This document shows positions 30,944 to 40,025 of a stretch of DNA of 64,000 nucleotides, piece after piece. The notes under the pieces are model-generated. The model was not told the DNA's origin and did no database searches. It was given only the letters and a program-made list of their open reading frames with translations. Every line of letters starts with the position of its first letter. Within the stretch, counting starts at the first letter, position 1. Origin of the DNA: Helicobacter pylori (GTDB lineage: Bacteria > Campylobacterota > Campylobacteria > Campylobacterales > Helicobacteraceae); assembly GCA_008032935.1 (NCBI GenBank), contig CP032039.1, positions 1,240,001-1,304,000 on the forward strand, written 5' to 3'. Made by a program: the position numbers and the translations under genes.

Positions 30944-31504
30944 TTAAGCCCTAACTTTCAAAGCTTCTAAAGCATGTTTTTTGCCAATTTCAAAGGCTTT
31001 TTTGTTCGTGTCAGCGACTTTTGCAGGGACTTTTTTAAGCATGGTGTCTAGCACGATATTTTCTTCTACGCATTTGGTAAGCTCCACGGTAATGGCTAGC
31101 GCCACCACAGATTGCGTGATAATGTTACCCACTTCATCTTTAGCGATGCTGATAATGGGGATTTTATAAATTTGATACTTTTCTTCATCTTCTTTAGTGG
31201 GGGTTACTAGATTGGGATCAATGACAACGATACCGCCTTTTTTAATATCGCTTTTAAACTGGTTGTAGCTGATTTGAGCGACTGAAAGCATGAAATCAAT
31301 CTCGCCCTCTTTAGCATAAGGGAAAATAATTTCATCTCTATCCAGCAAAATATCCACTTTAGTGGGCCCTCCACGCACTTGCGAAGTGTAGGTGGAAGTC
31401 TTAGTGCCATAGCCCCCACTCACAATTTTCGCCTCAGCTAAAATCTCTCCCGCTAACAGCACGCCTTGCCCTCCAACGCCCGTAAATCGTAATTGCACTT
31501 CCAT
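30944..31504 (-). CDS. oorC: 2-oxoglutarate:acceptor oxidoreductase gamma subunit OorC
   Basis: Gamma subunit of the KGOR complex that replaces 2-oxoglutarate dehydrogenase in the H. pylori citric acid cycle, making succinyl-CoA with transfer of electrons to flavodoxin or ferredoxin. The 186-residue protein has the N-terminal gamma motif RFTGVGGQGVLLAGEILAEA and YTSQVRGGPTKVDI. It is the last of the four genes; its ATG overlaps the end of oorB by one base. Reading is intact. Confidence 0.95.
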   Translation of the reverse strand: MEVQLRFTGVGGQGVLLAGEILAEAKIVSGGYGTKTSTYTSQVRGGPTKVDILLDRDEIIFPYAKEGEIDFMLSVAQISYNQFKSDIKKGGIVVIDPNLVTPTKEDEEKYQIYKIPIISIAKDEVGNIITQSVVALAITVELTKCVEENIVLDTMLKKVPAKVADTNKKAFEIGKKHALEALKVRA

Positions 31505-32325
31505 TATTGTTTTCCTTGTGCTTTTTCAATGATTTCTTGATACGCTTCGCAATATTCTTTCCTGTCCGTGTCATGCTTTAAAACGCCTGTAGGGAATTTA
31601 TCCACCCTTTCTTCAGGGCTCATGGCTTCAAATTGGCGTTTGCTCACCAATCGGCTTTCCATCCATTTTAGCATTTGAGACGCTTCGCCCATTTTATTCT
31701 TACGCCCTAAATTGATATGGCAATTGCTATGGACATCAAAGAAGCTAAAGCCCTTATGCGTGAAACCTTCTTTAAGCACTTTTTCTAATTTTTGAGGGTC
31801 TAAAACGCTCTCTCTAGCCACAAAACTCGCCCCGGCAGCGGTGGTTAAAGCACATGGGTCAAATTGGTTGTCAATATTCCCCCATTGAGCCGTAACTGTC
31901 CACATGCCATTAGGCGTGGTGGGCGAAGTTTGGGAGTTGGTCAAACCATAAATGAAATTATTCACTAAAATAAAATTCAAATCAATGTTTCTTCTGCATG
32001 CATGCATGGTGTGATTGCCTCCAATCGCAAAGCCATCGCCATCGCCAGAAACCACAATCACATGCTTACTAGGGTTAGCCATTTTAATCCCTGTCGCATA
32101 CGCTACAGCCCTACCATGCGTGGTGTGAACGGTGTTGCAATTCACATACGAACTCATGCGCCCGCTGCAACCAATCCCACTCACCAAACACACATCATCC
32201 ATTTTCCAACCTAAAGCGTCAATCGTGCGGATAATGGATTTCAAGATCACGCCATCGCCACAGCCCCAACACCACAAAGTGGGTATTTTATCCACACGCA
32301 AATATTCATCATAATTAAACGCCAT
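31504..32325 (-). CDS. oorB: 2-oxoglutarate:acceptor oxidoreductase beta subunit OorB
   Basis: Thiamine-diphosphate-binding beta subunit of the OorDABC complex, 273 residues. The TPP/Mg site is visible as VVSGDGDGFAIGGNH..NNFIYGLTNSQTSPT, with the early CGCGDG turn (TLWCWGCGDGVILK) and CSGRMSSY. It lies between oorA and oorC with a 1-base gap or overlap on each side, so the subunits are made from one transcript. H. pylori depends on this enzyme; the gene is expected to be indispensable. Confidence 0.96.
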   Translation of the reverse strand: MAFNYDEYLRVDKIPTLWCWGCGDGVILKSIIRTIDALGWKMDDVCLVSGIGCSGRMSSYVNCNTVHTTHGRAVAYATGIKMANPSKHVIVVSGDGDGFAIGGNHTMHACRRNIDLNFILVNNFIYGLTNSQTSPTTPNGMWTVTAQWGNIDNQFDPCALTTAAGASFVARESVLDPQKLEKVLKEGFTHKGFSFFDVHSNCHINLGRKNKMGEASQMLKWMESRLVSKRQFEAMSPEERVDKFPTGVLKHDTDRKEYCEAYQEIIEKAQGKQ

Positions 32326-32326
32326 T

Positions 32327-33453
32327 TTAAAGCTCCTTCAACTTTGCGATGATTTGTTTAGGCGAAATCGTGCGCCCATTGGCTTGCCCAAAGAAATGCA
32401 CCTTTCTTTGCATAGCCCTTTCAATTTCTTCTAAATACTGCCCCTTATTCAATTCAATCACAAGGATTTTTTCGTATTTGTCCCCTATTTCTTTCAAGCG
32501 TTTAGCCGGGCTTGGCCATAAGGTTTTAGGCCTGAAAAAGCCGACTTTTTGCTTGCTCTCTTTGTTGTAATCTTTCAAGGCTTCTTTAACCGCTAGAGAA
32601 ACCGAACCATAAGCGATGATAATAATTTCAGCGCCCTCTAAATCCATTTCCTCATTTTCATTGATAATGTCTTGTTTGGATTCAATCTTATTAAATAATC
32701 TGTCAATCAAATCCCCCCGATTTTAGCGTCTTCAGTAGGAAAGCCAATAGGCCCATGGTGCAAGCCTGAAACATGGTAGCGATAACCTTTAAAGAACGGG
32801 TTTAAAACAGCCGGCTCATCTTGTGCGACCCCATAAGGTTTGTAGTCTTTTTTATCGCCCACAAATTCCTTACGATTAATGGTCATCTTTTGCACTTCTT
32901 CTAAATCCGGGATTTGCACCTTGCCATACATATGCCCCACGGTTTCATCCATGAGCAAGAATACAGGAGTCATGAGCATTTCAGCCAAATTGAACGCGCG
33001 AACGGTTTCTGTGTAAGCTTCTTCCAAATTGGCAGGAGCGAGCGCAACGGCTTTAAAATCCCCATGTATGGGGTGTCTTAAGAAATTCACATCGCCTTGA
33101 GCCACACGAGTAGGCATTCCGGTTGATGGGCCTGAACGCATCACATCAGCGATCACTAAAGGGATTTCCGCCATGAAAGAATAACCGATTTGCTCCACTT
33201 TCAATGAAATACCAGGCCCAGAGCTTGCTGTCATAGACTTCGTCCCGCTCATGCTCGCTCCTAAAGACACGCTAATCCCGCTGATTTCATCTTCCATTTG
33301 GATAAAATGGCCGCCGCATTTGGGTAAAGCCACGCTCATCGCATGCATAATATCCGAACTCGGCGTGATAGGATAGCCCCCAAAAAACCGACACCCCACT
33401 TCAATCGCCGCTTTAGCGACTAATTCATTCCCGTCAGAAATAATCTCGCGCAT
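32327..33453 (-). CDS. oorA: 2-oxoglutarate:acceptor oxidoreductase alpha subunit OorA; one frame break
   Basis: Alpha subunit of KGOR. The N-terminal piece (GGYPITPSSDIMHAMS, the conserved start of this family) runs from 33453; the C-terminal piece (IIIIAYGSVSLAVKEAL, FFRPKTLWPSP) runs to 32327. They are in different frames as given. Adding one G to the run at 32713-32718 (C6 on the plus strand, needs 7) turns ..KIGGI-stop into ..KIGGDLIDRLFNKIESK and yields 375 residues, the normal size. Some bacteria do encode split subunits, but the exact one-base repair and the essential nature of the complex favour a sequence error. It overlaps oorD by one base. Confidence 0.92.
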
Positions 33454-33794
33454 TATTTGCCTCTCCCTTCTAAAATAGTCTCTTCTAAGAGCATGTATTT
33501 ATTGGCCTTAACCTTTTCGCTTCTTTCTTGAGCCTCTTTAGAAACTTTAGCGAATTTGAAATCCTTCCTGTCAGCCACATAAATCGCAAAATCCGGGCAG
33601 TGCAACTCGCATTGCACGCAACCGATACAGCTCTCTGGGTAGGCTACTTTAGCCACTTTTCCAAGCACCCTTTCTTTTTCAATCCCCATGCCAAGAACCC
33701 CAGCCGGGCATACCGACACGCAAATATCACAACCCTTACACCTGTCTTCATTCACCCAAACGGCAACCCCATCTGGAGCGTTCATTTTAGCCAT
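33453..33794 (-). CDS. oorD: 2-oxoglutarate:acceptor oxidoreductase delta subunit OorD (ferredoxin-like)
   Basis: Delta subunit carrying two [4Fe-4S] clusters that take electrons from the TPP site. Both cluster motifs are seen in 113 residues: CKGCDICVSVCP and CIGCVQCELHCP. It is the first gene of oorDABC; the leader upstream holds a TACAAT -10 box. ATG at 33794 follows AAGGAGAATG, with an in-frame ATG three codons later that could also serve. Confidence 0.96.
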   Translation of the reverse strand: MAKMNAPDGVAVWVNEDRCKGCDICVSVCPAGVLGMGIEKERVLGKVAKVAYPESCIGCVQCELHCPDFAIYVADRKDFKFAKVSKEAQERSEKVKANKYMLLEETILEGRGK

Positions 33795-33851
33795 TCATTC
33801 TCCTTTGTGCTAAAAGCTGTTTTAAGCCCTAGCAATCAAAATTTGCCTAAA

Positions 33852-33857
33852 ATTGTA
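33852..33857 (-). promoter_or_regulatory. -10 element of the oorDABC operon
   Basis: TACAAT in GCTTGCTACAATTTTAGG on the minus strand, 57 bases before the oorD ATG. Best match to the vegetative consensus in the 180-base gap between mltG and oorD. Confidence 0.5.
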
Positions 33858-33976
33858 GCAAGCCTTTTTTAATAAAATCTAAAATGCTTTAATAGTAAGA
33901 ACTTAAAATTAAAATGAGAAAATACTAAACACTTTTTAACCAATTTAAAAGAAAAAACGCCCCATTAACCCTAATT

Positions 33977-34966
33977 TTAAAAATGATTATTAGAAAGATT
34001 GATGTTTTTTAAATGCTCCTTATAAGTCGTGCTGAAAGCATGTTTTTTATCCGGCATTTTCACAAAATACAAAAAGTTAGTTTTTTTAGGGAATACCACC
34101 GCCCTAATCGCTTCTAGGCTCACGCTCCCCACAGGATTTTTAGGCAAACCCTTAAATTTATAAGTGTTGTAGGGGGTATTATCGGTTTTAATGCGCTCTT
34201 TGGTCACTTTAGCGTGTGAAAATTCTTGGTAATTCAAAGCCCCATCCATTTGTAAAGGCATGCCTTTTTTCAAGCGGTTAAAAATCACGCTCGCAATCAG
34301 GGGCATTTCTTCAATATTAGCGGCTTCTTTTTGCACAATAGAAGCGAGAATGATTTTTTCAAACCACTCTTCTTTATGGTAGTATCCAAGCCATTGTTTG
34401 CTTAAAGATTCGTGTTTTTTCATGGATTGACCGATCAAAGTTTGCATGATTTTAAAAGCGTCCTCTCCTAAGGGCAAATGATAAGTGTCTGGCCATATCA
34501 CCCCATCTTCTATCACAGCGCCATTCAATCGTGGCGCGATGCTTTCATAAGCTTCATTGAGATCGCCAACTCCTAATTGGTAAGTTTCGCTCAAAATTTG
34601 CGTGAAAAAATAGCGGGTTTCTCCAGGGATTAAAGTCGCGCTTTTTTGTGCCGCTTTTGCTTTGATCAAACGGACTAAAAAATCCCCCTTCCTTAAAGCC
34701 CCATCGCCCATGTCAATATAGCCTTTTTTAGGCATGCCCATTAGGCGCAACAAAAGCAAATCCAAAGCGTTAATATCCACGCCTTGCTCTTTCAAAGAAA
34801 AAAACACTTTTTTGAGCGAACCTTGCGGGACAACCACCACTTTGTTAGGATAAATTGGTATACTTAAATAAAAAAGAATACTGATGAATAAAAGAAAACA
34901 TGTATCCAAGAAAGTGTTTAATGTCATTATCTTGTTTGTGGCAGTATTCACTCTTTTAGTCGTCAT
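33977..34966 (-). CDS. mltG: MltG, endolytic peptidoglycan transglycosylase
   Basis: YceG/MltG-family membrane-bound lytic transglycosylase that cuts nascent glycan strands and sets their length. It has one N-terminal membrane helix (FLDTCFLLFISILFYLSIPI), a LysM-like region, and the catalytic Glu motif IVQKEAANIEEMPLIASVIF followed by NRLKKGMPLQMDG. Older annotations call it aminodeoxychorismate lyase-like, which is misleading. The longest start is 34966; the ATG at 34927, just before the helix, is also likely. Either start lies inside the 5' end of the divergent gene at 34884, an overlap of 44-83 bases. Confidence 0.88.
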   Translation of the reverse strand: MTTKRVNTATNKIMTLNTFLDTCFLLFISILFYLSIPIYPNKVVVVPQGSLKKVFFSLKEQGVDINALDLLLLRLMGMPKKGYIDMGDGALRKGDFLVRLIKAKAAQKSATLIPGETRYFFTQILSETYQLGVGDLNEAYESIAPRLNGAVIEDGVIWPDTYHLPLGEDAFKIMQTLIGQSMKKHESLSKQWLGYYHKEEWFEKIILASIVQKEAANIEEMPLIASVIFNRLKKGMPLQMDGALNYQEFSHAKVTKERIKTDNTPYNTYKFKGLPKNPVGSVSLEAIRAVVFPKKTNFLYFVKMPDKKHAFSTTYKEHLKNINLSNNHF

Positions 34967-37823
34967 TCACAAAACCCTTTCAAACGGCATTCACATACAA
35001 AATTTAAAAATTGGAAAGCTTGGCATTTCTGAATTATACTTAAAACTCAATAACAAGCTTTCTTTAGAAGTTGAGCGGGTTGATCTCTCTTCTTTCTTCC
35101 ATCAAAAACCCACTAAAAAGCGTTTAGAAGTTTCTGATTTGATTAAAAATATCCGTTATGGCATTTGGGCGGTGTCTTATTTTGAAAAGCTTAAAGTCAA
35201 AGAAATCATTTTAGACGATAAAAATAAAGCCAATATCTTTTTTGATGGGAGTAAATACGAGTTAGAATTTCCAGGAATCAAAGGGGAATTTTCCCTAGAA
35301 GACGATAAAAATATCAAGCTTAAAATCATCAATTTGCTTTTTAAAGACATTAAAGTCCAAGTGGATGGCAACGCCCACTATTCACCTAAAGCCAGGAAAA
35401 TGGCGTTTAATTTGATTGTCAAGCCCTTAGTTGAACCCAGCGCTGCAATTTATTTGCAAGGGCTAACCGATTTAAAAACCATAGAATTAAAAATTAACAC
35501 TTCCCCAATGAAAAGCCTAGCGTTTTTAAAGCCCCTTTTCCAACGCCAATCGCAAAAAAATTTAAAAACATGGATTTTTGATAAGATTCAATTTGCTAGC
35601 TTTAAGATTGATAACGCTTTAATCAAGGCTAATTTCACTCCTAGCGAGTTTGTCCCATCGCTTTTGGAAAATTCTGTAGTTAAAGCCACTTTGATTAAGC
35701 CTTCAGTCGTTTTTAATGATGGCTTATCGCCCATTAAAATGGATAAAACCGAATTGATTTTCAAAAACAAACAACTCCTCATACAGCCCCAAAAAATCAC
35801 TTATGAAACCATGGAATTAACCGGCTCTTACGCCACTTTTTCCAATTTGTTAGAAGCCCCCAAGTTGGAGGTTTTTTTAAAAACGACCCCTAATTATTAT
35901 GGCGATAGCATTAAGGATTTATTGAGCGCTTATAAAGTCGTTTTACCTTTGGATAAAATCAGCATGCCATCTAGCGCGGATTTGAAACTCACCTTACAAT
36001 TCTTGAAAAACACCGCCCCCTTATTTAGCGTTCAAGGCAGCGTTAATTTGCAAGAAGGCGCCCTCTCGCTCTATAATATCCCCCTTTATACGCAAAACGC
36101 TAATATAAGCCTAGATATTACCCAAGAATACCAATACATCTACATAGAAACTACCCACACCCGCTATGAAAACATGCTGGATTTAGACGCTAAAATCGCT
36201 TTAGATTTAAACAAAAAAACCCTTTCTTTAGATTCTTTAGTCCATAAAATACGATTCAACACTAACAATAATATCAACATGCGTTCTTATGGCCTGAATA
36301 ACGCCCAAGATAACCCACAGCCTGCTAAATTTTCTTTAGATTTAAAAAGCTTGCATTCTATCATTCAAGAGGGTGAAAACTCAGAGGTTTTTAGGAGAAA
36401 AATCATAGACACCATTAAAGCCCAAAGCGAAGATAAATTCACTAAAGATGTTTTCTACGCTACAGGAGACACTCTTAAAAACCTTTCTTTGAATTTTGAT
36501 TTTTCTAACCCCAACCACATGCAATGGAGCGTTCCACAACTCTTATTAGAGGGCGAATTTAAAGATAACGCCTATGTTTTTAGGATCAAAGATTTGAAAA
36601 AAATCAAGCCCTATTCCCCTATTATGAAATATTTCGCCTTAGAAGATGGCTCTTTAGAAGTTTCTACGAGCGATTTTATTAATATTGATTTTTTCGCTAA
36701 AGATTTGAAAATCACTTTACCCATTTATCATAGCAACGGCAAGCAATTTGATTCCCTCTCTTTATTTGGCTCTATCAATAAAGATGAAATTTCTGTCTAT
36801 ACTCCAAGCAAAAGCATATCTATAAAAGTTAAGGGGGATCAAAAGGATATTACCCTTAATAACATTGATTTGAGTATTGATGATTTTTTAGATAGCAAGA
36901 TGCCAGCTATTGCGGGATTATTCTCAAAAGAACGAAAAGAAAAGCCCAGTTCTAAAGAAATCCAAGATGAAGATGTTTTCATTAGCGCTAAACAACGCTA
37001 TGAAAAAGCCCACAAAATTATCCCTATTTCTACACGCATCCATGCTAAAGATGTCGTGCTGATCTATAAAAAAATGCCTTTTCCTTTAGAAAATCTTGAT
37101 ATTGTCGCTCAAGACGACAGAGTGAAAATTGATGGCAATTATAAAAACGCCATGATCATGGCGGATTTAGTGCATGGGGCTTTGTATCTTAAGGCTCATA
37201 ATTTTAGCGGAGATTATATCAACACCATCCTCCAAAAAGATTTCGTAGAAGGGGGCTTGTTCACGCTTATTGGGGCTCTTGAAGATCAGGTTTTCAATGG
37301 CGAATTGAAATTCCAAAACACAAGCTTAAAGAATTTCGCTCTCATGCAAAACATGATCAATCTCATCAACACCATTCCCTCCCTCATTGTCTTTAGGAAC
37401 CCTCATTTAGGGGCTAATGGCTATCAAATCAAAAAGGGGTCTGTTGTTTTTGGGATCACTAAAGAATATTTAGGGTTAGAAAAAATTGATCTTGTCGGCA
37501 AAACGCTTGATATTGCTGGCAATGGGATCATTGAATTAGACAAAAACAAATTAGATTTGAATTTAGAAGTTTCCACTATCAAGGCTTTGAGCAATGTCTT
37601 AAATAAAATCCCTATTGTGGGCTATCTCGTTTTAGGAAAAGGAGGTAAAATCACCACTAATGTGAATGTCAAAGGCACGCTGGATAAGCCTAAAACCCAA
37701 GTAACTTTAGCGTCAGATATTATCCAAGCGCCTTTTAAAATCTTGCGCCGTATTTTCACGCCTATTGACATCATCGTGGATGAAGTCAAAAAAAACATTG
37801 ATTCAAAAAGGAAATTAAAATGA
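34884..37823 (+). CDS. Large AsmA/YhdP-like envelope protein
   Basis: A 979-residue protein with a single N-terminal membrane helix (VFNVIILFVAVFTLLVVIH) and a long body of beta-rich repeats. The C-terminal part (GALEDQVFNGELKFQNTSLK, VGKTLDIAGNGIIELDKNK, LVLGKGGKITTNVNVKGT) resembles the AsmA-like C-terminal domain of YhdP/TamB-type proteins, which form hydrophobic grooves carrying phospholipids between the membranes. Function here is inferred from this likeness. The start at 34884 lies within the 5' end of mltG on the other strand. The stop overlaps the FeoA-like gene by four bases, so the two are translationally coupled. It is intact despite its length. Confidence 0.75.
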   Translation: MNKRKHVSKKVFNVIILFVAVFTLLVVIHKTLSNGIHIQNLKIGKLGISELYLKLNNKLSLEVERVDLSSFFHQKPTKKRLEVSDLIKNIRYGIWAVSYFEKLKVKEIILDDKNKANIFFDGSKYELEFPGIKGEFSLEDDKNIKLKIINLLFKDIKVQVDGNAHYSPKARKMAFNLIVKPLVEPSAAIYLQGLTDLKTIELKINTSPMKSLAFLKPLFQRQSQKNLKTWIFDKIQFASFKIDNALIKANFTPSEFVPSLLENSVVKATLIKPSVVFNDGLSPIKMDKTELIFKNKQLLIQPQKITYETMELTGSYATFSNLLEAPKLEVFLKTTPNYYGDSIKDLLSAYKVVLPLDKISMPSSADLKLTLQFLKNTAPLFSVQGSVNLQEGALSLYNIPLYTQNANISLDITQEYQYIYIETTHTRYENMLDLDAKIALDLNKKTLSLDSLVHKIRFNTNNNINMRSYGLNNAQDNPQPAKFSLDLKSLHSIIQEGENSEVFRRKIIDTIKAQSEDKFTKDVFYATGDTLKNLSLNFDFSNPNHMQWSVPQLLLEGEFKDNAYVFRIKDLKKIKPYSPIMKYFALEDGSLEVSTSDFINIDFFAKDLKITLPIYHSNGKQFDSLSLFGSINKDEISVYTPSKSISIKVKGDQKDITLNNIDLSIDDFLDSKMPAIAGLFSKERKEKPSSKEIQDEDVFISAKQRYEKAHKIIPISTRIHAKDVVLIYKKMPFPLENLDIVAQDDRVKIDGNYKNAMIMADLVHGALYLKAHNFSGDYINTILQKDFVEGGLFTLIGALEDQVFNGELKFQNTSLKNFALMQNMINLINTIPSLIVFRNPHLGANGYQIKKGSVVFGITKEYLGLEKIDLVGKTLDIAGNGIIELDKNKLDLNLEVSTIKALSNVLNKIPIVGYLVLGKGGKITTNVNVKGTLDKPKTQVTLASDIIQAPFKILRRIFTPIDIIVDEVKKNIDSKRKLK

Positions 37824-38056
37824 CGCTCAATGAAGCCATTAAAGACAAAACTTATGAAATTGTAGAAATCGCTAACTGCGATGAAGCCCTTAAAAAACGC
37901 TTCCTCTCTTTTGGTATCCATGAAGGGGTTCAATGCACCCTTTTGCATTATTCCATGAAAAAAGCCACGCTTTCAATTAAAATCAACCGCATTCAAGTGG
38001 CTTTAAGATCCCATGAAGCGCAATACCTTGTCATCAAAGAAAGCGTGCAAGAATGA
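37820..38056 (+). CDS. Stand-alone FeoA-domain protein
   Basis: A 78-residue SH3-like FeoA-domain protein: the family pattern of a Leu-rich start, RFLSFGIHEGVQCTLLH, then LSIKINRIQVALRSHEAQYLVI is clear. FeoA domains normally assist the ferrous iron transporter FeoB or form part of iron-dependent regulators, but no feoB is near; the gene sits between the AsmA-like gene and nth with four-base overlaps on both sides. Its role is therefore open; it may help a FeoB encoded elsewhere. Confidence 0.8.
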   Translation: MTLNEAIKDKTYEIVEIANCDEALKKRFLSFGIHEGVQCTLLHYSMKKATLSIKINRIQVALRSHEAQYLVIKESVQE

Positions 38057-38694
38057 GCTTGAAACGCGCTAAAAAAGCCCAACAGATCAAAGAACTGCTC
38101 TTAAAACATTACCCCAACCAAACCACCGAATTGCACCATAAAAACCCCTACGAATTATTGGTGGCTACCATTTTAAGCGCTCAATGCACGGACGCTAGAG
38201 TGAATCAAATAACTCCCAAGCTATTTGAAAAATACCCCAGCGTGAGTGATTTAGCCCTCGCTTCTTTAGAAGAGGTTAAAGAGATCATTAAATCCGTTTC
38301 GTATTCCAACAACAAAAGCAAGCATTTAATCAGCATGGCGCAAAAAGTGGTTAAAGATTTTAAGGGCGTTATCCCCTCTACGCAAAAAGAACTAATGAGC
38401 CTGGATGGCGTGGGGCAAAAAACCGCTAATGTGGTGCTTTCAGTGTGCTTTGACGCAAATTATATGGCGGTAGATACCCATGTGTTCCGCACGACGCACC
38501 GCTTAGGCTTAAGTAACGCTAAAGAGCCTATTAAAACCGAAAAGGAATTGAGCGATCTGTTTAAAGACAACCTATCCAAACTCCACCATGCCTTAATCTT
38601 GTTTGGCCGTTACACCTGCAAGGCTAAAAACCCCTTATGCGATGCGTGTTTTTTAAAAGAATTTTGCGTTTCTAAAGCTCGCTTTAAAGCGTAG
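38053..38694 (+). CDS. nth: Endonuclease III
   Basis: DNA glycosylase/AP lyase that removes oxidised pyrimidines. The helix-hairpin-helix LMSLDGVGQKTANVVLSVCF contains the catalytic lysine, and VDTHVFRTTHRLG contains the catalytic aspartate. The [4Fe-4S] loop is complete, C-x6-C-x2-C-x5-C in CKAKNPLCDACFLKEFC. This is the housekeeping enzyme, in contrast to the cluster-less MagIII at 14438-15094. It overlaps the FeoA-like gene by four bases. Confidence 0.97.
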   Translation: MSLKRAKKAQQIKELLLKHYPNQTTELHHKNPYELLVATILSAQCTDARVNQITPKLFEKYPSVSDLALASLEEVKEIIKSVSYSNNKSKHLISMAQKVVKDFKGVIPSTQKELMSLDGVGQKTANVVLSVCFDANYMAVDTHVFRTTHRLGLSNAKEPIKTEKELSDLFKDNLSKLHHALILFGRYTCKAKNPLCDACFLKEFCVSKARFKA

Positions 38695-38735
38695 TGGCTT
38701 TATTTGTTATAAAATTTATAGTAGAATTAAGATTT

Positions 38736-38741
38736 TATAAT
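38736..38741 (+). promoter_or_regulatory. -10 element before fliN
   Basis: TATAAT in GATTTTATAATCAAAG, 34 bases before the fliN ATG, in the 81-base gap after nth. A vegetative-type box; I see no sigma-54 or sigma-28 match here. Confidence 0.55.
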
Positions 38742-38775
38742 CAAAGTCAAATCATTCTTGAAAGAGTAGAGTTTT

Positions 38776-39147
38776 ATGCCAGAAACAGAATCTAATAAGT
38801 TAAAAATAGCCGAAAAAGAAAAAGAGAAAGCGAATAAAGAAAGAGAACTAGAGCTTTCCACTTATTTAGAAGAACTCATCTGCGATTATAAAAACCTTTT
38901 AGACATGGAGATTGTTTTTAGCGCAGAACTTGGCTCTACGCAAATCCCTTTGTTGCAAATTTTGCGTTTTGAAAAAGGCTCTGTGATTGATTTGCAAAAA
39001 CCCGCCGGAGAGAGCGTGGATACTTTTGTGAACGGGCGGGTTATTGGTAAGGGTGAGGTGATGGTTTTTGAAAGGAATTTAGCCATTCGTTTGAATGAAA
39101 TCCTTGATTCTAACGCCATTGTGTATTATCTCGCTAAAAATTCATGA
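38776..39147 (+). CDS. fliN: Flagellar switch protein FliN
   Basis: C-ring component that sets rotation direction together with FliM, FliG and FliY. The 123-residue protein has a charged N-terminal helix (KIAEKEKEKANKERELE) followed by the SpoA/FliN domain (DMEIVFSAELGSTQIPLLQI, GSVIDLQKPAGESVDTFVNG, IGKGEVMVFERNLAIRLNEI). It overlaps the next gene, fliO, by four bases, an ordinary flagellar pairing. Confidence 0.95.
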   Translation: MPETESNKLKIAEKEKEKANKERELELSTYLEELICDYKNLLDMEIVFSAELGSTQIPLLQILRFEKGSVIDLQKPAGESVDTFVNGRVIGKGEVMVFERNLAIRLNEILDSNAIVYYLAKNS

Positions 39148-40025
39148 GATTGTTATTCTTGTTACTGAGCGCTACTTTGATGTTACTGGCTGAAGAAAAA
39201 ATACCTTTAAATGATGACGCCCCCATTAAATTGGTTCATTGGCAAAATGCGTTAAAAGAAATCCAACCCGATTCAAACGCTCCGGCAACACCACCCATAA
39301 AAGCCGTGCAAACCACGCTCACTTTTGAAACGCCGTTTAACAAAACGCCTAAAATCATGGAAGTTGAAGGGCAAAAGGTGATCGTTTTTAAAAACGCTAA
39401 ACTGGATTCTAAAAAAACCATGGATTTTAAAGAAGCTTCTTTGAATGCTTTAGAAATGTTTTCCTACCAAAATGACATCTACCTCTTGTCTAAAAAAGCC
39501 ACAACAGAATTAGAAATCCAAGCTTCAAGCAGCAAGGATAAAAAGCAACTCCGCTTTCTTTTTTTGCCTAAAGGTTTTCATTTAGCCCCACCGCCTAGCT
39601 TGAAAGAACAATCTCAGCAAACTAACCTTACACAAAAAGACACCAACGAGCAACCCCAAAGCCCCTTAAACACTCTAGAGTTAAAACCCCCACTGGATTT
39701 AAGCCATGCTTATAAGGCGTTAGCGGTTATTGCTGCCTTACTCTTAATATTGTATGTAATCAAAAAAAAAATTGTTCCCACACAAAGGTCTTTTTCTACA
39801 AAAGATTTTAAGTTAGAAGTTAGTGTTTTGGGTCGTGTTGATGCGAACCATAAAATCATTTCAATAGAAACCAATAAGGAGCGTTACTTGGTCTTACTGA
39901 GCGATAAATACGGCCTGCTTTTAGACAAAATAAGCCCAAAAACATCTAAAGAAGAACTGATTAAAGAAGCTGAAAATAATATAAAGAATTCAAAATTAGG
40001 AAATTTATATGCCAGAAAATTCTAA
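39144..40025 (+). CDS. fliO: FliO, flagellar export apparatus protein with large periplasmic part
   Basis: Part of the flagellar type III export gate assembly; in H. pylori the protein at this locus (HP0583) is known to be FliO. A signal-like N-terminus (LFLLLSATLMLLAEE) is followed by about 180 periplasmic residues, one membrane helix (LAVIAALLLILYVIKKK, about residue 200) and the short FliO domain (LEVSVLGRVDANHKIISIET..YLVLLSDKYGLLLD). The periplasmic extension is far longer than in enteric FliO. It overlaps fliN upstream and the TonB-like gene downstream by 17 bases. Confidence 0.85.
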   Translation: MRLLFLLLSATLMLLAEEKIPLNDDAPIKLVHWQNALKEIQPDSNAPATPPIKAVQTTLTFETPFNKTPKIMEVEGQKVIVFKNAKLDSKKTMDFKEASLNALEMFSYQNDIYLLSKKATTELEIQASSSKDKKQLRFLFLPKGFHLAPPPSLKEQSQQTNLTQKDTNEQPQSPLNTLELKPPLDLSHAYKALAVIAALLLILYVIKKKIVPTQRSFSTKDFKLEVSVLGRVDANHKIISIETNKERYLVLLSDKYGLLLDKISPKTSKEELIKEAENNIKNSKLGNLYARKF

